Shown here in pieces: positions 25,859 through 33,273 of a DNA stretch of 60,954 nt. Origin of the DNA: Anaerolineae bacterium (GTDB lineage: Bacteria; Chloroflexota; Anaerolineae; Aggregatilineales; Phototrophicaceae). Position numbers and translations under genes: made by a program. The stretch is from contig JACSRP010000067.1 in the NCBI GenBank assembly GCA_014879665.1, positions 1-60,954 on the forward strand. Direction: 5' to 3'. The notes under the pieces are model-generated. The model saw only the letters and a program-made list of their open reading frames with translations, was not told the DNA's origin and ran no database searches. The first letter of the stretch is position 1; the number at the start of each line of letters is the position of its first letter.

Positions 25859-27199
25859 ATGGCAGAAGCGATCAGTATTCGTGATATTGGGAATTATGTC
25901 GGGCAAACCGTCACGGTGCGCGGTTGGATCTATGACCGCACCGATAGAGGCAAGCTCCAGTTTATTCAAGTGCGCGATGGCGGCGGCGTGGTGCAGGTGG
26001 TAGCCTACGGGCCAGACTTGCCCCCAGAAACATTCGAGCAGGTGGGCAGGCTGCGGCAGGAGTCTTCGGTCATCGTGACCGGCGTGGTCAAGGAAAACCC
26101 GAAAGCCAAGAAGAGCATCCCCGAAGGTTATGAAATCGGGCTGCAAACGCTGGAAGTGCTGCAAATTGCCGGAGATTACCCGATCACCCCGAAGGAACAC
26201 GGCGTCGAATTTTTGATGGACAATCGCCATCTGTGGCTGCGTTCCAGCCGCCAGTGGGCAATTATCCGCATCCGCGCCACAATCATTCACGCCATGCGCA
26301 ACTTCATGGACGATGAAGGCTATTTGCTGGTGGATACGCCGATCCTGACACCGACAGCCGGCGAAAATACCACCGCGTTGTTTGAGATTGACTATCACGG
26401 CGAACCGGCCTATCTGGCGCAAACCGGGCAGCTATATAACGAAGCGAACATGATGGCTTTCGGCAAGGTATACTGCTTTGGCCCCACGTTTCGCGCCGAA
26501 AAGAGCAAAACCCGCCGTCACTTGCAAGAATTCTGGATGATGGAACCGGAAGCCGCCTTCCTTAGCCTTGAAGAGATGATGGCTTTTGAGGAACGGATGG
26601 TCGGTTATGTGGTGCGGCAGGTGCTGGAGAAGCATCAAGGTGAGCTGGCGATCATCGAGCGCGATTTGAGCAAGCTGGAAGCGATCACCGCGCCCTTCGC
26701 CCGCATTTCGTATGACGAGGCCATCGAACGCCTGCAAAAGAAGTGGGCGGAACTGCCTGAAGGCGAAGAGAAAGACAACTTGAAGATCACATGGAGCGAA
26801 GATTTTGGCAGCCCGCATGAAACTGCGATTGCCGAAATGTTCGATAAGCCGGTCTTTGTGTATCACTATCCTAGCGCGATCAAAGCCTTCTATATGCAGC
26901 CAGTGGATGGCAGGCCGGAAGTGTGCCGCAGCGTTGACCTGCTGGCGCCGGAAGGCTACGGCGAAATTACCGGCGGCAGCGAGCGCATCTGGGACCCGGA
27001 GTTGATGGAGGAACGGGTGGAGACGATGGGCATCGGGCGGGAAGCCTATGCGTGGTATCTGGATTTGCGTAAATTTGGCAGCGTGCCGCACGCCGGTTTC
27101 GGCATCGGCATCGAACGTACTGTCGCCTGGATTTGCGGCCTGCCGCACGTGCGCGAAACCATCCCCTATGCGCGTATGCTGAGCAGGAAGTATCCGTAA
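25859..27199 (+). CDS. asnS: Asparaginyl-tRNA synthetase
   Basis: The 446-residue class II synthetase charges tRNA-Asn. The N-terminal OB-fold anticodon domain spans about residues 1-110 (VTVRGWIYDRTDRGKLQFI). The catalytic domain has class II motif 2 (FGPTFRAEKSKTRRHLQEFW) and motif 3 (GFGIGIERTVAWI). The EPEAAF and GGSERI phrases favour AsnRS over AspRS; the length also fits AsnRS, because bacterial AspRS has a large extra insert. A gatB gene lies elsewhere in the window, so GatCAB would be needed mainly for Gln-tRNA if AsnRS works. An extended -10 promoter precedes it. Confidence 0.93.
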   Translation: MAEAISIRDIGNYVGQTVTVRGWIYDRTDRGKLQFIQVRDGGGVVQVVAYGPDLPPETFEQVGRLRQESSVIVTGVVKENPKAKKSIPEGYEIGLQTLEVLQIAGDYPITPKEHGVEFLMDNRHLWLRSSRQWAIIRIRATIIHAMRNFMDDEGYLLVDTPILTPTAGENTTALFEIDYHGEPAYLAQTGQLYNEANMMAFGKVYCFGPTFRAEKSKTRRHLQEFWMMEPEAAFLSLEEMMAFEERMVGYVVRQVLEKHQGELAIIERDLSKLEAITAPFARISYDEAIERLQKKWAELPEGEEKDNLKITWSEDFGSPHETAIAEMFDKPVFVYHYPSAIKAFYMQPVDGRPEVCRSVDLLAPEGYGEITGGSERIWDPELMEERVETMGIGREAYAWYLDLRKFGSVPHAGFGIGIERTVAWICGLPHVRETIPYARMLSRKYP

Positions 27200-27232
27200 A
27201 AGCCGTGATAGCGATGATTAGGAATGCAGCGC

Positions 27233-27463
27233 ATGGATGAACATTATCAACAGTGGAGCGATCTTATGCCGCGCGGCATGATCTTGATCGGCGCGGGTGC
27301 GTCCATCGTGGCGTGGTCGGCAACCCTGCGCGCCAGTGGGAAGCCCTTCATCGTCTGGCTGCTGGCCGGGCTGTTCGGCCTGATTGTGCTGAATACCGGC
27401 GTGGCCTTTTTTGGCGATGCCGTGAAGCACCGCGCGTTATATGAAAGCAAGTTAGGATTGTAA
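27233..27463 (+). CDS. Small two-helix membrane protein
   Basis: The 76-residue product starts at ATG 27233, with AGGA 9 nt upstream; an ATG at 27224 is too close to that site. Two hydrophobic segments (about residues 15-33 and 41-60) are separated by ATLRASGKPF, followed by a charged tail HRALYESKLGL. No family is recognised. It lies 33 nt after asnS and directly before a structured leader and the pseudoprotease gene, so it may belong to an operon with either. Confidence 0.55.
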   Translation: MDEHYQQWSDLMPRGMILIGAGASIVAWSATLRASGKPFIVWLLAGLFGLIVLNTGVAFFGDAVKHRALYESKLGL

Positions 27464-27468
27464 AGAGC

Positions 27469-27529
27469 GTCCTCAGCCCGAAAGCGGGCAAAATATGCTG
27501 CGTTCCTAGGGCGCAGCAGGAGTGAGGAC
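27469..27529 (+). promoter_or_regulatory. Predicted three-way-junction RNA leader
   Basis: Three perfect stems fit together. P1 is GTCCTCA (27469-27475) with TGAGGAC (27523-27529). P2 is GCCCG-AAAG-CGGGC (27476-27489). P3 is TGCTGCG-N9-CGCAGCA (27496-27518). Joining segments are AAAATA and GGAG. The element starts 5 nt after the previous stop, and the ribosome site AAGGGA for the next gene follows P1 almost immediately. No U tract follows, so it is not a terminator. It matches no riboswitch that I know. Confidence 0.5.
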
Positions 27530-27542
27530 TAAGGGATCGTTA

Positions 27543-28628
27543 ATGCCATTCCGAACGCTTCAGCTAGGGATAGACGCGATACAGGCGGGCAGTGCCCATG
27601 AGGGCGCCCGCTTGATTCGTATTGCGCTCAAACATGATGAGCTTCCGGCGGATATGAAGGCGATTGCCTTGATGTGGCTGGCGGAAACAGAGGCGAATCC
27701 GACAGGTAAGCGCAATTATTATACGCAGGCGGTGGCTGCTGACCCGAATAACGCCGATGCGCGGGCGCGATTGATGCGGTTAATGTCCCCCGGCAGCGTG
27801 ACCGCCCCGGCGCAGCAGGCTGCTGCCACGGCACAACCTGCTGCGCCACAGGCTGGACGTTCGATTAACCTTGCTGAACATGTCGCCAGCGTGGTTGGTG
27901 GGGCGCGGGGTGCGGGCAGCGGATTTTTCGTTTCGCAGGACGGCCTGATCGCCACCACCCGGCGCGTGGCCGGGGCCAAAGAACGGCTGACGGTTGATCT
28001 GCATGATGGTCGCCAGCTTATTGGCCTAGTGGTGCGCGCTTATCCTGAACTCGATCTTACGCTGATTCAGATTGACGCAGCGCCGCCATTTTTGATGCCA
28101 ATCGTGCCGGAACCGCGGGTGGCTGATGAAGCTGCGCTCTATGCTTTTCACTATACCGGCGAGGCGGTGCGTGGCAGCCAGCGCCCCACCCGGCGCGTCT
28201 TAGCGGTACACTGGATTCCGACGACGATCAAGCAGCTTAAAGATGAAGGTGGCGGGCCGCTGATAGATGAGCGAGGGATGCTGGCGGGCATGATCACCAA
28301 AAATACCAGTCAGACTTCAGAATATTATTATGCGCTCAGCATTCAGGCCATTCGCGCCTGCGTAGAGAACTATCAGGCGGCGCTGGCAAGTGGGACGCGG
28401 CGCAGCTACTGCCCAGCCTGCGGCGCATCCAGCATCGCCGGTGGGCAGGGCTATTTCTACTGTGAAACTTGCGGCGGCACGCTGCCAGCAGCGATGCATA
28501 TTTCGCGGTATCCGATTCCGCAGGCTGCGGTGCTGTATGAAACCAGCACGACCCGCTGTACAAAATGTGCATCAGCGGCAGGGATTTATCAGAGCAAGTG
28601 CCTGCGCTGCGGGCAGGGGCAGTATTAG
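27543..28628 (+). CDS. Trypsin-like pseudoprotease with zinc ribbons
   Basis: The 361-residue protein starts at ATG 27543 behind AAGGGA. Residues 1-75 are a TPR-like helical region. Residues 110-275 resemble a trypsin/HtrA fold (GAGSGFFVSQDGLIATTRRVAG, PELDLTLIQI, GGGPLIDERG). The catalytic His is replaced (ATTRRV for the usual ATxxHV) and the Ser of GNSGGP is Gly (EGGGP), so only the Asp position remains: an inactive, probably binding, domain. The C-terminus carries two zinc ribbons (YCPACG...YFYCETCGG and CTKCA...SKCLRCGQ). There is no signal peptide, so it should be cytoplasmic. It follows a structured RNA leader. Confidence 0.75.
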   Translation: MPFRTLQLGIDAIQAGSAHEGARLIRIALKHDELPADMKAIALMWLAETEANPTGKRNYYTQAVAADPNNADARARLMRLMSPGSVTAPAQQAAATAQPAAPQAGRSINLAEHVASVVGGARGAGSGFFVSQDGLIATTRRVAGAKERLTVDLHDGRQLIGLVVRAYPELDLTLIQIDAAPPFLMPIVPEPRVADEAALYAFHYTGEAVRGSQRPTRRVLAVHWIPTTIKQLKDEGGGPLIDERGMLAGMITKNTSQTSEYYYALSIQAIRACVENYQAALASGTRRSYCPACGASSIAGGQGYFYCETCGGTLPAAMHISRYPIPQAAVLYETSTTRCTKCASAAGIYQSKCLRCGQGQY

Positions 28629-28630
28629 AA

Positions 28631-28675
28631 GTGGTCATGAGTAGGAACTGGTGTTTTTAACTCATCACCCATCAC
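28631..28675. repeat. Heptamer-periodic inverted repeat
   Basis: The right arm reads as heptamers TTTTTAA/CTCATCA/CCCATCA/CTAAAGA from 28654. Its complement, GTGGTCATGAGT (28631-28642), pairs with ACTCATCACCCATCAC (28660-28675) with a few gaps. It fills the gap between the pseudoprotease and YbjN-like genes and belongs to the same family as 31173-31239, which has nearly identical heptamers. Confidence 0.55.
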
Positions 28676-28688
28676 TAAAGAGGCAACC

Positions 28689-29153
28689 ATGGTCTTCAAA
28701 CGCCCGGCTAAGAAACAGACAGAAGCTGACCTGCAAAGTTATGCCTCCACAGTGGCGCAAATTTTGCTGAATATTGGCATTGATCCGCAGCAGGCGGCGA
28801 TGCCGGTGCAGCAGGGCTATGGCTGGAATTTCAAGCGCGGCTCGGCAATGGTAGAAATTTATATCGCGGTGCATGAAGGTGTTGGCTATTTGCAGGTGCT
28901 TTCACCGCTGATCGAGCTGCCACAGGCGAATTTACTGCCACTTTATCGGCGGCTGCTAGAAACCAACTTGCAGATCACGGCGGCGGCGTTAGGTATTCAT
29001 AACGATGTCGTCTACGTATTCCACGAACGCCCGCTTGAGGGATTAGATTCGCAGGAAGCCAGCAACATCATCAACATGATTGGCGCGTATGCCGACGATC
29101 TGGATGACAAGCTGGTACAGGAATTTGGCGGGCGACTGTATGGGCGAATTTAG
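28689..29153 (+). CDS. YbjN/CesT-like domain protein
   Basis: The 154-residue single-domain protein starts at ATG 28689, with AGAGG upstream. The alternating strand/helix pattern GYGWNFKRGSAMVEIYIAVHEGVGYLQV ... LPLYRRLLETN ... AALGIHNDVVYVFHERP fits the YbjN / type III chaperone-like fold. These proteins are small cytoplasmic binding modules with no enzymatic activity. No secretion system is nearby. Heptamer-type hairpins lie on both sides, so it may be a single-gene unit or share a transcript with the pseudoprotease. Confidence 0.65.
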   Translation: MVFKRPAKKQTEADLQSYASTVAQILLNIGIDPQQAAMPVQQGYGWNFKRGSAMVEIYIAVHEGVGYLQVLSPLIELPQANLLPLYRRLLETNLQITAAALGIHNDVVYVFHERPLEGLDSQEASNIINMIGAYADDLDDKLVQEFGGRLYGRI

Positions 29154-29226
29154 ACGGGAGATTTATTCATCCAAAGGTGCTAACGAGGTTGCGGAACATG
29201 GGCAGCCTCTGGGAAAAATAACGATA

Positions 29227-29281
29227 GTCCTGAGTTCTGAGCAAAAGAAGATTTTAGCATCTTTTACTCAGGACTCAGAAC
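29227..29281. terminator. Heptamer-periodic hairpin between convergent genes
   Basis: The 21-nt arms at 29227-29247 (GTCCTGA/GTTCTGA/GCAAAAG) and 29261-29281 (CTTTTAC/TCAGGAC/TCAGAAC) pair with four mismatches or wobbles around a 13-nt loop. It lies between the YbjN-like gene (+) and the lipoprotein gene (-), so it may stop transcription from both sides. Same repeat family as 20021, 28631 and 31173. Confidence 0.55.
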
Positions 29282-29314
29282 CCGGCACATAGAACTTACC
29301 AATAGGCCGTGATA

Positions 29315-29920
29315 CTAGCGAGTGCGGGCGGGAACCGCCGCCTCAAATGCGCTGCACAACTCCGGCGAGGTGGCGGCATACAGATAATAGAGCGTCTCGT
29401 TATTCACCACGAAGTTGCCATTGTTCGAGCAGATGGTTGGCGCGGCAGATTGGCTTGACAGCCCCTGTACCTGCCCTAGCGCGCAGGGTAGGAAGTTGTT
29501 GGCGACGCGGTCACCGTTGATCACCGCCATTGCACCGAAACTGGGCGATCCGCCGTTCATAATCGCCGTCGCCGCATCGTTAGCGATGAAGATGCGTGCT
29601 GCGGCTGCGCCGACGCCGTTATAGCACTGAATTAAGCCGTCAACCGCGCCAATCGCGGCGGCCACAACCGGATTTCCGGTCAGCACCGATGCGCTGCCCC
29701 CGACAGCAGAAAGCGCGCCGGTGATGCTGTTGGCTTCAGTAGTGGTGTAGCCCGGTATGCTCACTGGAATGAACTGCTGCGCGGCGGTTGCATCTGATGA
29801 GGTGTTGCCGGTGGTGGGTACCACGCCGCCAGCCGCCCCGGCCACATCGCCAAGATTACAGGCAGCTAACACGGTCAAGCCCATTACCACGCCACCCAAC
29901 AATGCTATTCTTTTTAACAT
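29315..29920 (-). CDS. Lipoprotein of unknown function
   Basis: The 201-residue protein has a type II signal peptide with lipobox LAAC (Cys21) after MLKRIALLGGVVMGLTV, so it should be lipid-anchored outside the membrane. The mature part is small-residue rich (Ala/Gly/Val/Thr). It includes an internal hydrophobic stretch GNPVVAAAIGAVDGLIQCYNG and two further Cys residues that could form a disulfide (CALGQ, TICSN). I recognise no family. It is divergent from fbp. Confidence 0.6.
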   Translation of the reverse strand: MLKRIALLGGVVMGLTVLAACNLGDVAGAAGGVVPTTGNTSSDATAAQQFIPVSIPGYTTTEANSITGALSAVGGSASVLTGNPVVAAAIGAVDGLIQCYNGVGAAAARIFIANDAATAIMNGGSPSFGAMAVINGDRVANNFLPCALGQVQGLSSQSAAPTICSNNGNFVVNNETLYYLYAATSPELCSAFEAAVPARTR

Positions 29921-30047
29921 TCTCCGACTCCTTCAGAAGGTTAGCCCTTAGTATAGAACACCTTTGCCAGCGATGCGCGCGCGATTCAGCCTGTTTGCCC
30001 CGATAAATGGGGGTATTTGAGAGATGACAGGAGTAGATATTTCGTCC

Positions 30048-30075
30048 CTTTTAGCTTTTAACTTTATACTTTGAA
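30048..30075. repeat. Heptamer-periodic repeat upstream of fbp
   Basis: Four consecutive heptamers, CTTTTAG/CTTTTAA/CTTTATA/CTTTGAA, lie between the divergent lipoprotein and fbp genes. No matching inverted arm was found, so this is a half-site of the family seen at 20021, 28631, 29227 and 31173. The fbp ribosome site AAAAGG follows it. Confidence 0.55.
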
Positions 30076-30096
30076 TAAAAACCAAAAGGCTTATTG

Positions 30097-31176
30097 ATGA
30101 CCTCGCCTATCCTCACAATTGAGCGGCATATTTTAGAGACGCAGCAGCAGCAGTTTCCGGACGCAACCGGCGTATTCACTTCCATGCTCTACGATATTGC
30201 GCTGGCCGCTAAACTGATCGCCCGTGAAACCACCCGCGCCGGGTTGGTCAACATCCTTGGCGCTACTGACGGCATCAATGTATACGGCGAACGCCAGCAA
30301 AAATTAGACGTGTTTGCCGACAGCACCATCTTCAAAATGAACGATTACACCCGCCGTTTATGCGCCATGGCGAGTGAAGAACATGAGGATATCATCGAGA
30401 TTCCGCCGCACTTTGGCACCGGCAAATATGTGCTGTTATACGATCCGCTAGATGGCTCCAGCAATATTGATGTGAACGTGTCAGTAGGCACTATTTTCGC
30501 TATTCACCGGAAAATATCACTTGGCGAGCGCGGCACGATGCAAGATGTGCTGCAGCCGGGCTGGCGGCTGGCGGCCGCTGGCTACGTGATCTACGGTAGC
30601 AGCACCATGCTGGTCTACAGCACCGGGCGGGGCGTACATGGCTTCACGCTGGACCCCTCGCTCGGTGAATTTTTACTCAGCCATGAGAATATTCGTATCC
30701 CCGAAACGGCAAAGTTTTACAGTGTGAATCACGGCAACGAAAAATACTGGCCGGAAGGTATTCGCCGCTATACCCGCTGGCTGCAAGGTATGGATGAGGG
30801 GGATACCCGCCCCCCACTGTCGCATCGTTATATCGGCTCGCTGGTCACTGACTTTCACCGTAATTTATTGCAAGGTGGTGTATTTTATTACCCTGGCGAT
30901 CTGCGTGATCCGGAGAAGCCCTACGGCAAAATGCGGCTGATGTTTGAGGCGCAGGCGCTGGCCTTCATCGCGCAGCACGCGGGTGGCTACGCTTCTGATG
31001 GCGCGGGTGATTTACTGGATGTGCAGCCGCATCACCTGCACCAGCACACGCCGGTGATCGTTGGTAACCGTGAACTGGTGGAAAAAGCTGAGGCACTGAT
31101 CACGCAGCACGATGGTGAGTGGCTGGAACAATTTCGTGAATTCAGGGAGAGGCGGCCAGCATTTAATAATGGGTGA
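30097..31176 (+). CDS. fbp: Fructose-1,6-bisphosphatase class I
   Basis: The 359-residue gluconeogenic enzyme hydrolyses fructose 1,6-bisphosphate. The class I signature is complete: [11 protein letters not shown], then [20 protein letters not shown] near residue 115 (metal-binding Asp, Leu-Asp, Ser), and [21 protein letters not shown] near the C-terminus. ATG 30097 is used; a TTG one codon upstream is possible. Together with pfkA it sets the direction of carbon flow at this step. The stop codon lies within the left arm of a heptamer hairpin. Confidence 0.94.
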   Translation: MTSPILTIERHILETQQQQFPDATGVFTSMLYDIALAAKLIARETTRAGLVNILGATDGINVYGERQQKLDVFADSTIFKMNDYTRRLCAMASEEHEDIIEIPPHFGTGKYVLLYDPLDGSSNIDVNVSVGTIFAIHRKISLGERGTMQDVLQPGWRLAAAGYVIYGSSTMLVYSTGRGVHGFTLDPSLGEFLLSHENIRIPETAKFYSVNHGNEKYWPEGIRRYTRWLQGMDEGDTRPPLSHRYIGSLVTDFHRNLLQGGVFYYPGDLRDPEKPYGKMRLMFEAQALAFIAQHAGGYASDGAGDLLDVQPHHLHQHTPVIVGNRELVEKAEALITQHDGEWLEQFREFRERRPAFNNG

Positions 31177-31239
31177 TGAGCGATGAGTAAAAGAAAATTA
31201 GTCGTTAAAAATCGTTGTTTTTAACTCGTCACGCATCAC
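31173..31239. terminator. Heptamer-periodic hairpin between fbp and the site-2 protease gene
   Basis: Left arm GTGATGAGCGATGAGT (31173-31188) pairs with ACTCGTCACGCATCAC (31224-31239) apart from about three positions. The heptamer reading is TTTTTAA/CTCGTCA/CGCATCA on the right side. It overlaps the last codon of fbp and the last codons of the convergent protease gene, so it may act as a two-way terminator. Confidence 0.55.
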
Positions 31240-32564
31240 TTTCGTCTCAACCACAGCGTGATAAACACCAGCGCGAAGGGCAGCAGAGTAGAGATACTGT
31301 CGCGGGAGACGGGCGCGGTTTCTTCGATTACTCGCAGCGTGAACGGCACCGGCACGAAGGTTGCGATAAACACCACAAACGACAGTACAGCAAGGAATCG
31401 CCGCCGGGTGTTTAACGGCGTAATCGCATCCAGCGGCACGGCATAGCTGCGCCCGAAGATGAACAGCAGCGCCAGCCAGATCAGCCAGCTTTCGCTGACA
31501 AACAGAGTCAGCGCTACCGTCGCCAGCAGTACCGGAATATATAACCAGCGGGCTTTATCGCCAATCAGCGAATAGAGGATATGCCCACCGTCCAGTTGTC
31601 CTAACGGGATCAGGTTGATGGCAGTGACCAGCAGTCCCACCCACCCGGCCATTGCCAGTTGATTTAACGAGACATCCATTGTTGCTGTTGGCAGAAATTG
31701 ACCGAACACCAGCGTTTTGGAGAGAGCGTAGAGCAGCGAATTGCCCTCTAAAAGCTGAATCCCCGGCTCAAGCGTGCTCACTGGCGAGGTTGCCAGCCCG
31801 ATGATCAAGATCGGGACGGCGAACACTAACCCCATCAGCGGGCCTGCCGCGCCCACGTCCAGCAGGGATTTTCGATTGCGCATTGGCTCGCGCAGTTGAA
31901 TGAAGGCGCCCATTGTGCCGAAAATGCTGAAGGGCGGCGGCAGTGGGATAAAATAGGGCAGTGTGACGTTCAGCCTGTGGCGGCGCGCGGCGAAGTAATG
32001 GCCGAGTTCATGCGCGCCCAGAATCAGCAGCAGGCTGATAGCATACGGCAGCCCGCGCCACAGATGCATTAGCGAATCCCCGGCAATTTCCTCAGCCAGT
32101 GCCGGATTCGCCACGCCAACTTCGCCCGCTGCGATAGAGGTGCCAACCAGCAGCAAACTGAATACCGTTGCAGCAAATAGCGCCCAGTTCGGCCATGTTG
32201 GGCGCGAGCGGTGAATTGGCCTGCCTTTGACCACGATGACTATATCTTTGCCGTCGCGGTGGCGCAGCATTGGCAGCATGTTGAGCGGTGTGAGCAGGCT
32301 GTCCAACTGCGCGAACGCTTCTTCAGAAGGCTGCTTGAGTTTGCCTTCAAACACCGCCACGAGCGCCGATTCCGGAAGCAGCAGCAGATCTTCGCGTGCC
32401 GCGGGAAGATGGGGATCGTCGCCCATGTATTCACGCCCGATAGAAAGCGCCGTGTCTACAATCGGGCGAAGTTCGGTGAGGCTGTCACGAATTGGCACTG
32501 TACCCGGCGGCGGGGCGCGGTGTATGGGACGATCATCATAAGAGAGAGCAGGCTCGTTAAGCAT
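31236..32564 (-). CDS. Site-2-type membrane zinc metalloprotease (M50)
   Basis: The 442-residue protein has an N-terminal soluble region of about 125 residues followed by six or more membrane segments. The zinc site is AHELGHYFAARRH (His185, Glu186, His189), and the third ligand motif is NLIPLGQLDGGH (about 317-328). This order matches the S2P/EGY1-like clade (long N-terminal domain, HELGH, NxxPxxxLDGG). Such enzymes cut transmembrane substrates inside the bilayer, often anti-sigma factors. There is no PDZ domain and no sigma-factor gene nearby, so the substrate is unknown. Confidence 0.85.
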   Translation of the reverse strand: MLNEPALSYDDRPIHRAPPPGTVPIRDSLTELRPIVDTALSIGREYMGDDPHLPAAREDLLLLPESALVAVFEGKLKQPSEEAFAQLDSLLTPLNMLPMLRHRDGKDIVIVVKGRPIHRSRPTWPNWALFAATVFSLLLVGTSIAAGEVGVANPALAEEIAGDSLMHLWRGLPYAISLLLILGAHELGHYFAARRHRLNVTLPYFIPLPPPFSIFGTMGAFIQLREPMRNRKSLLDVGAAGPLMGLVFAVPILIIGLATSPVSTLEPGIQLLEGNSLLYALSKTLVFGQFLPTATMDVSLNQLAMAGWVGLLVTAINLIPLGQLDGGHILYSLIGDKARWLYIPVLLATVALTLFVSESWLIWLALLFIFGRSYAVPLDAITPLNTRRRFLAVLSFVVFIATFVPVPFTLRVIEETAPVSRDSISTLLPFALVFITLWLRRK

Positions 32565-32675
32565 GGTTCCTGATGTGGGTTAAGGGTGCTGCGCTGACAG
32601 CGATCTACACCCCGTAAAATGCAAATTGTGCTGCTGTTGGCGTTATTCTCGCCTTAAGAGCTAGATGAAGCCTAA

Positions 32676-33152
32676 TTACTCAATCGCCTTCAAAATTTGT
32701 TCGATATGATTGATGTCGTGCAGGCAAACATTATAGGCGATGTCATACACGTTCATTTCGCCGCTTTCAGGGTGGATGCTTTGCCGCAGCCATTGTTCCG
32801 GCGTTAACGAGCGCAGCAGATCGATCGATTCGCTGCGTCGTTCGGTAAACCACAGCAGCACCTCATCCGGCTTGCGGAAAGCATAACCTTCCGATTCAAA
32901 ACGTGCCAGCGGATCGTATGTGACCATCGCCGGGCGATCTTCAGTCACAGCACGGCGGATGCGTTCGGCGTAGAGTCCGTCCCAATCGGCAAGATGGCTG
33001 ATAATTTCAACCGTATTCCAGCCGTTATCGCCATCTCGAAGCTGTAACATCTGCTTGTGGCTGAGCTTATCAGTAATGGAACACAGGATATGCAGATTTT
33101 GCCCCAGCGTGCGGATACATTTTTCGGGGGTGAAGACAATGGCTGAAAACAC
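32676..33152 (-). CDS. DinB-like four-helix protein
   Basis: The 158-residue helical protein has the DinB/YfiT-type spacing of potential metal ligands: His in WNTVEIISHLADWDGLYAERI (about residue 53) and a HDINHIEQI pair near the C-terminus. DinB-superfamily proteins include thiol-dependent transferases and many uncharacterised damage-inducible proteins. No operon partner is evident: the protease lies 111 bp downstream on the same strand and clpB is divergent. The start at ATG 33152 has no strong ribosome site. Confidence 0.7.
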   Translation of the reverse strand: MFSAIVFTPEKCIRTLGQNLHILCSITDKLSHKQMLQLRDGDNGWNTVEIISHLADWDGLYAERIRRAVTEDRPAMVTYDPLARFESEGYAFRKPDEVLLWFTERRSESIDLLRSLTPEQWLRQSIHPESGEMNVYDIAYNVCLHDINHIEQILKAIE

Positions 33153-33273
33153 GTCAGTTTCTCCTCAAGATAGAGTCGCGGCTTGCGCGATGATATATAT
33201 CAGACGATGCTTAGATGCAATTCTTATAGTTCGATTATATGCTTGGGGTATTTCCTAATCGAGGTGTCTAATA

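Noticed and set aside
33153..33273. CIRCE or HAIR heat-shock operator before clpB
   Set aside because: Neither TTAGCACTC/GAGTGCTAA nor CTTGAGT/ACTCAAG is found in the gap.
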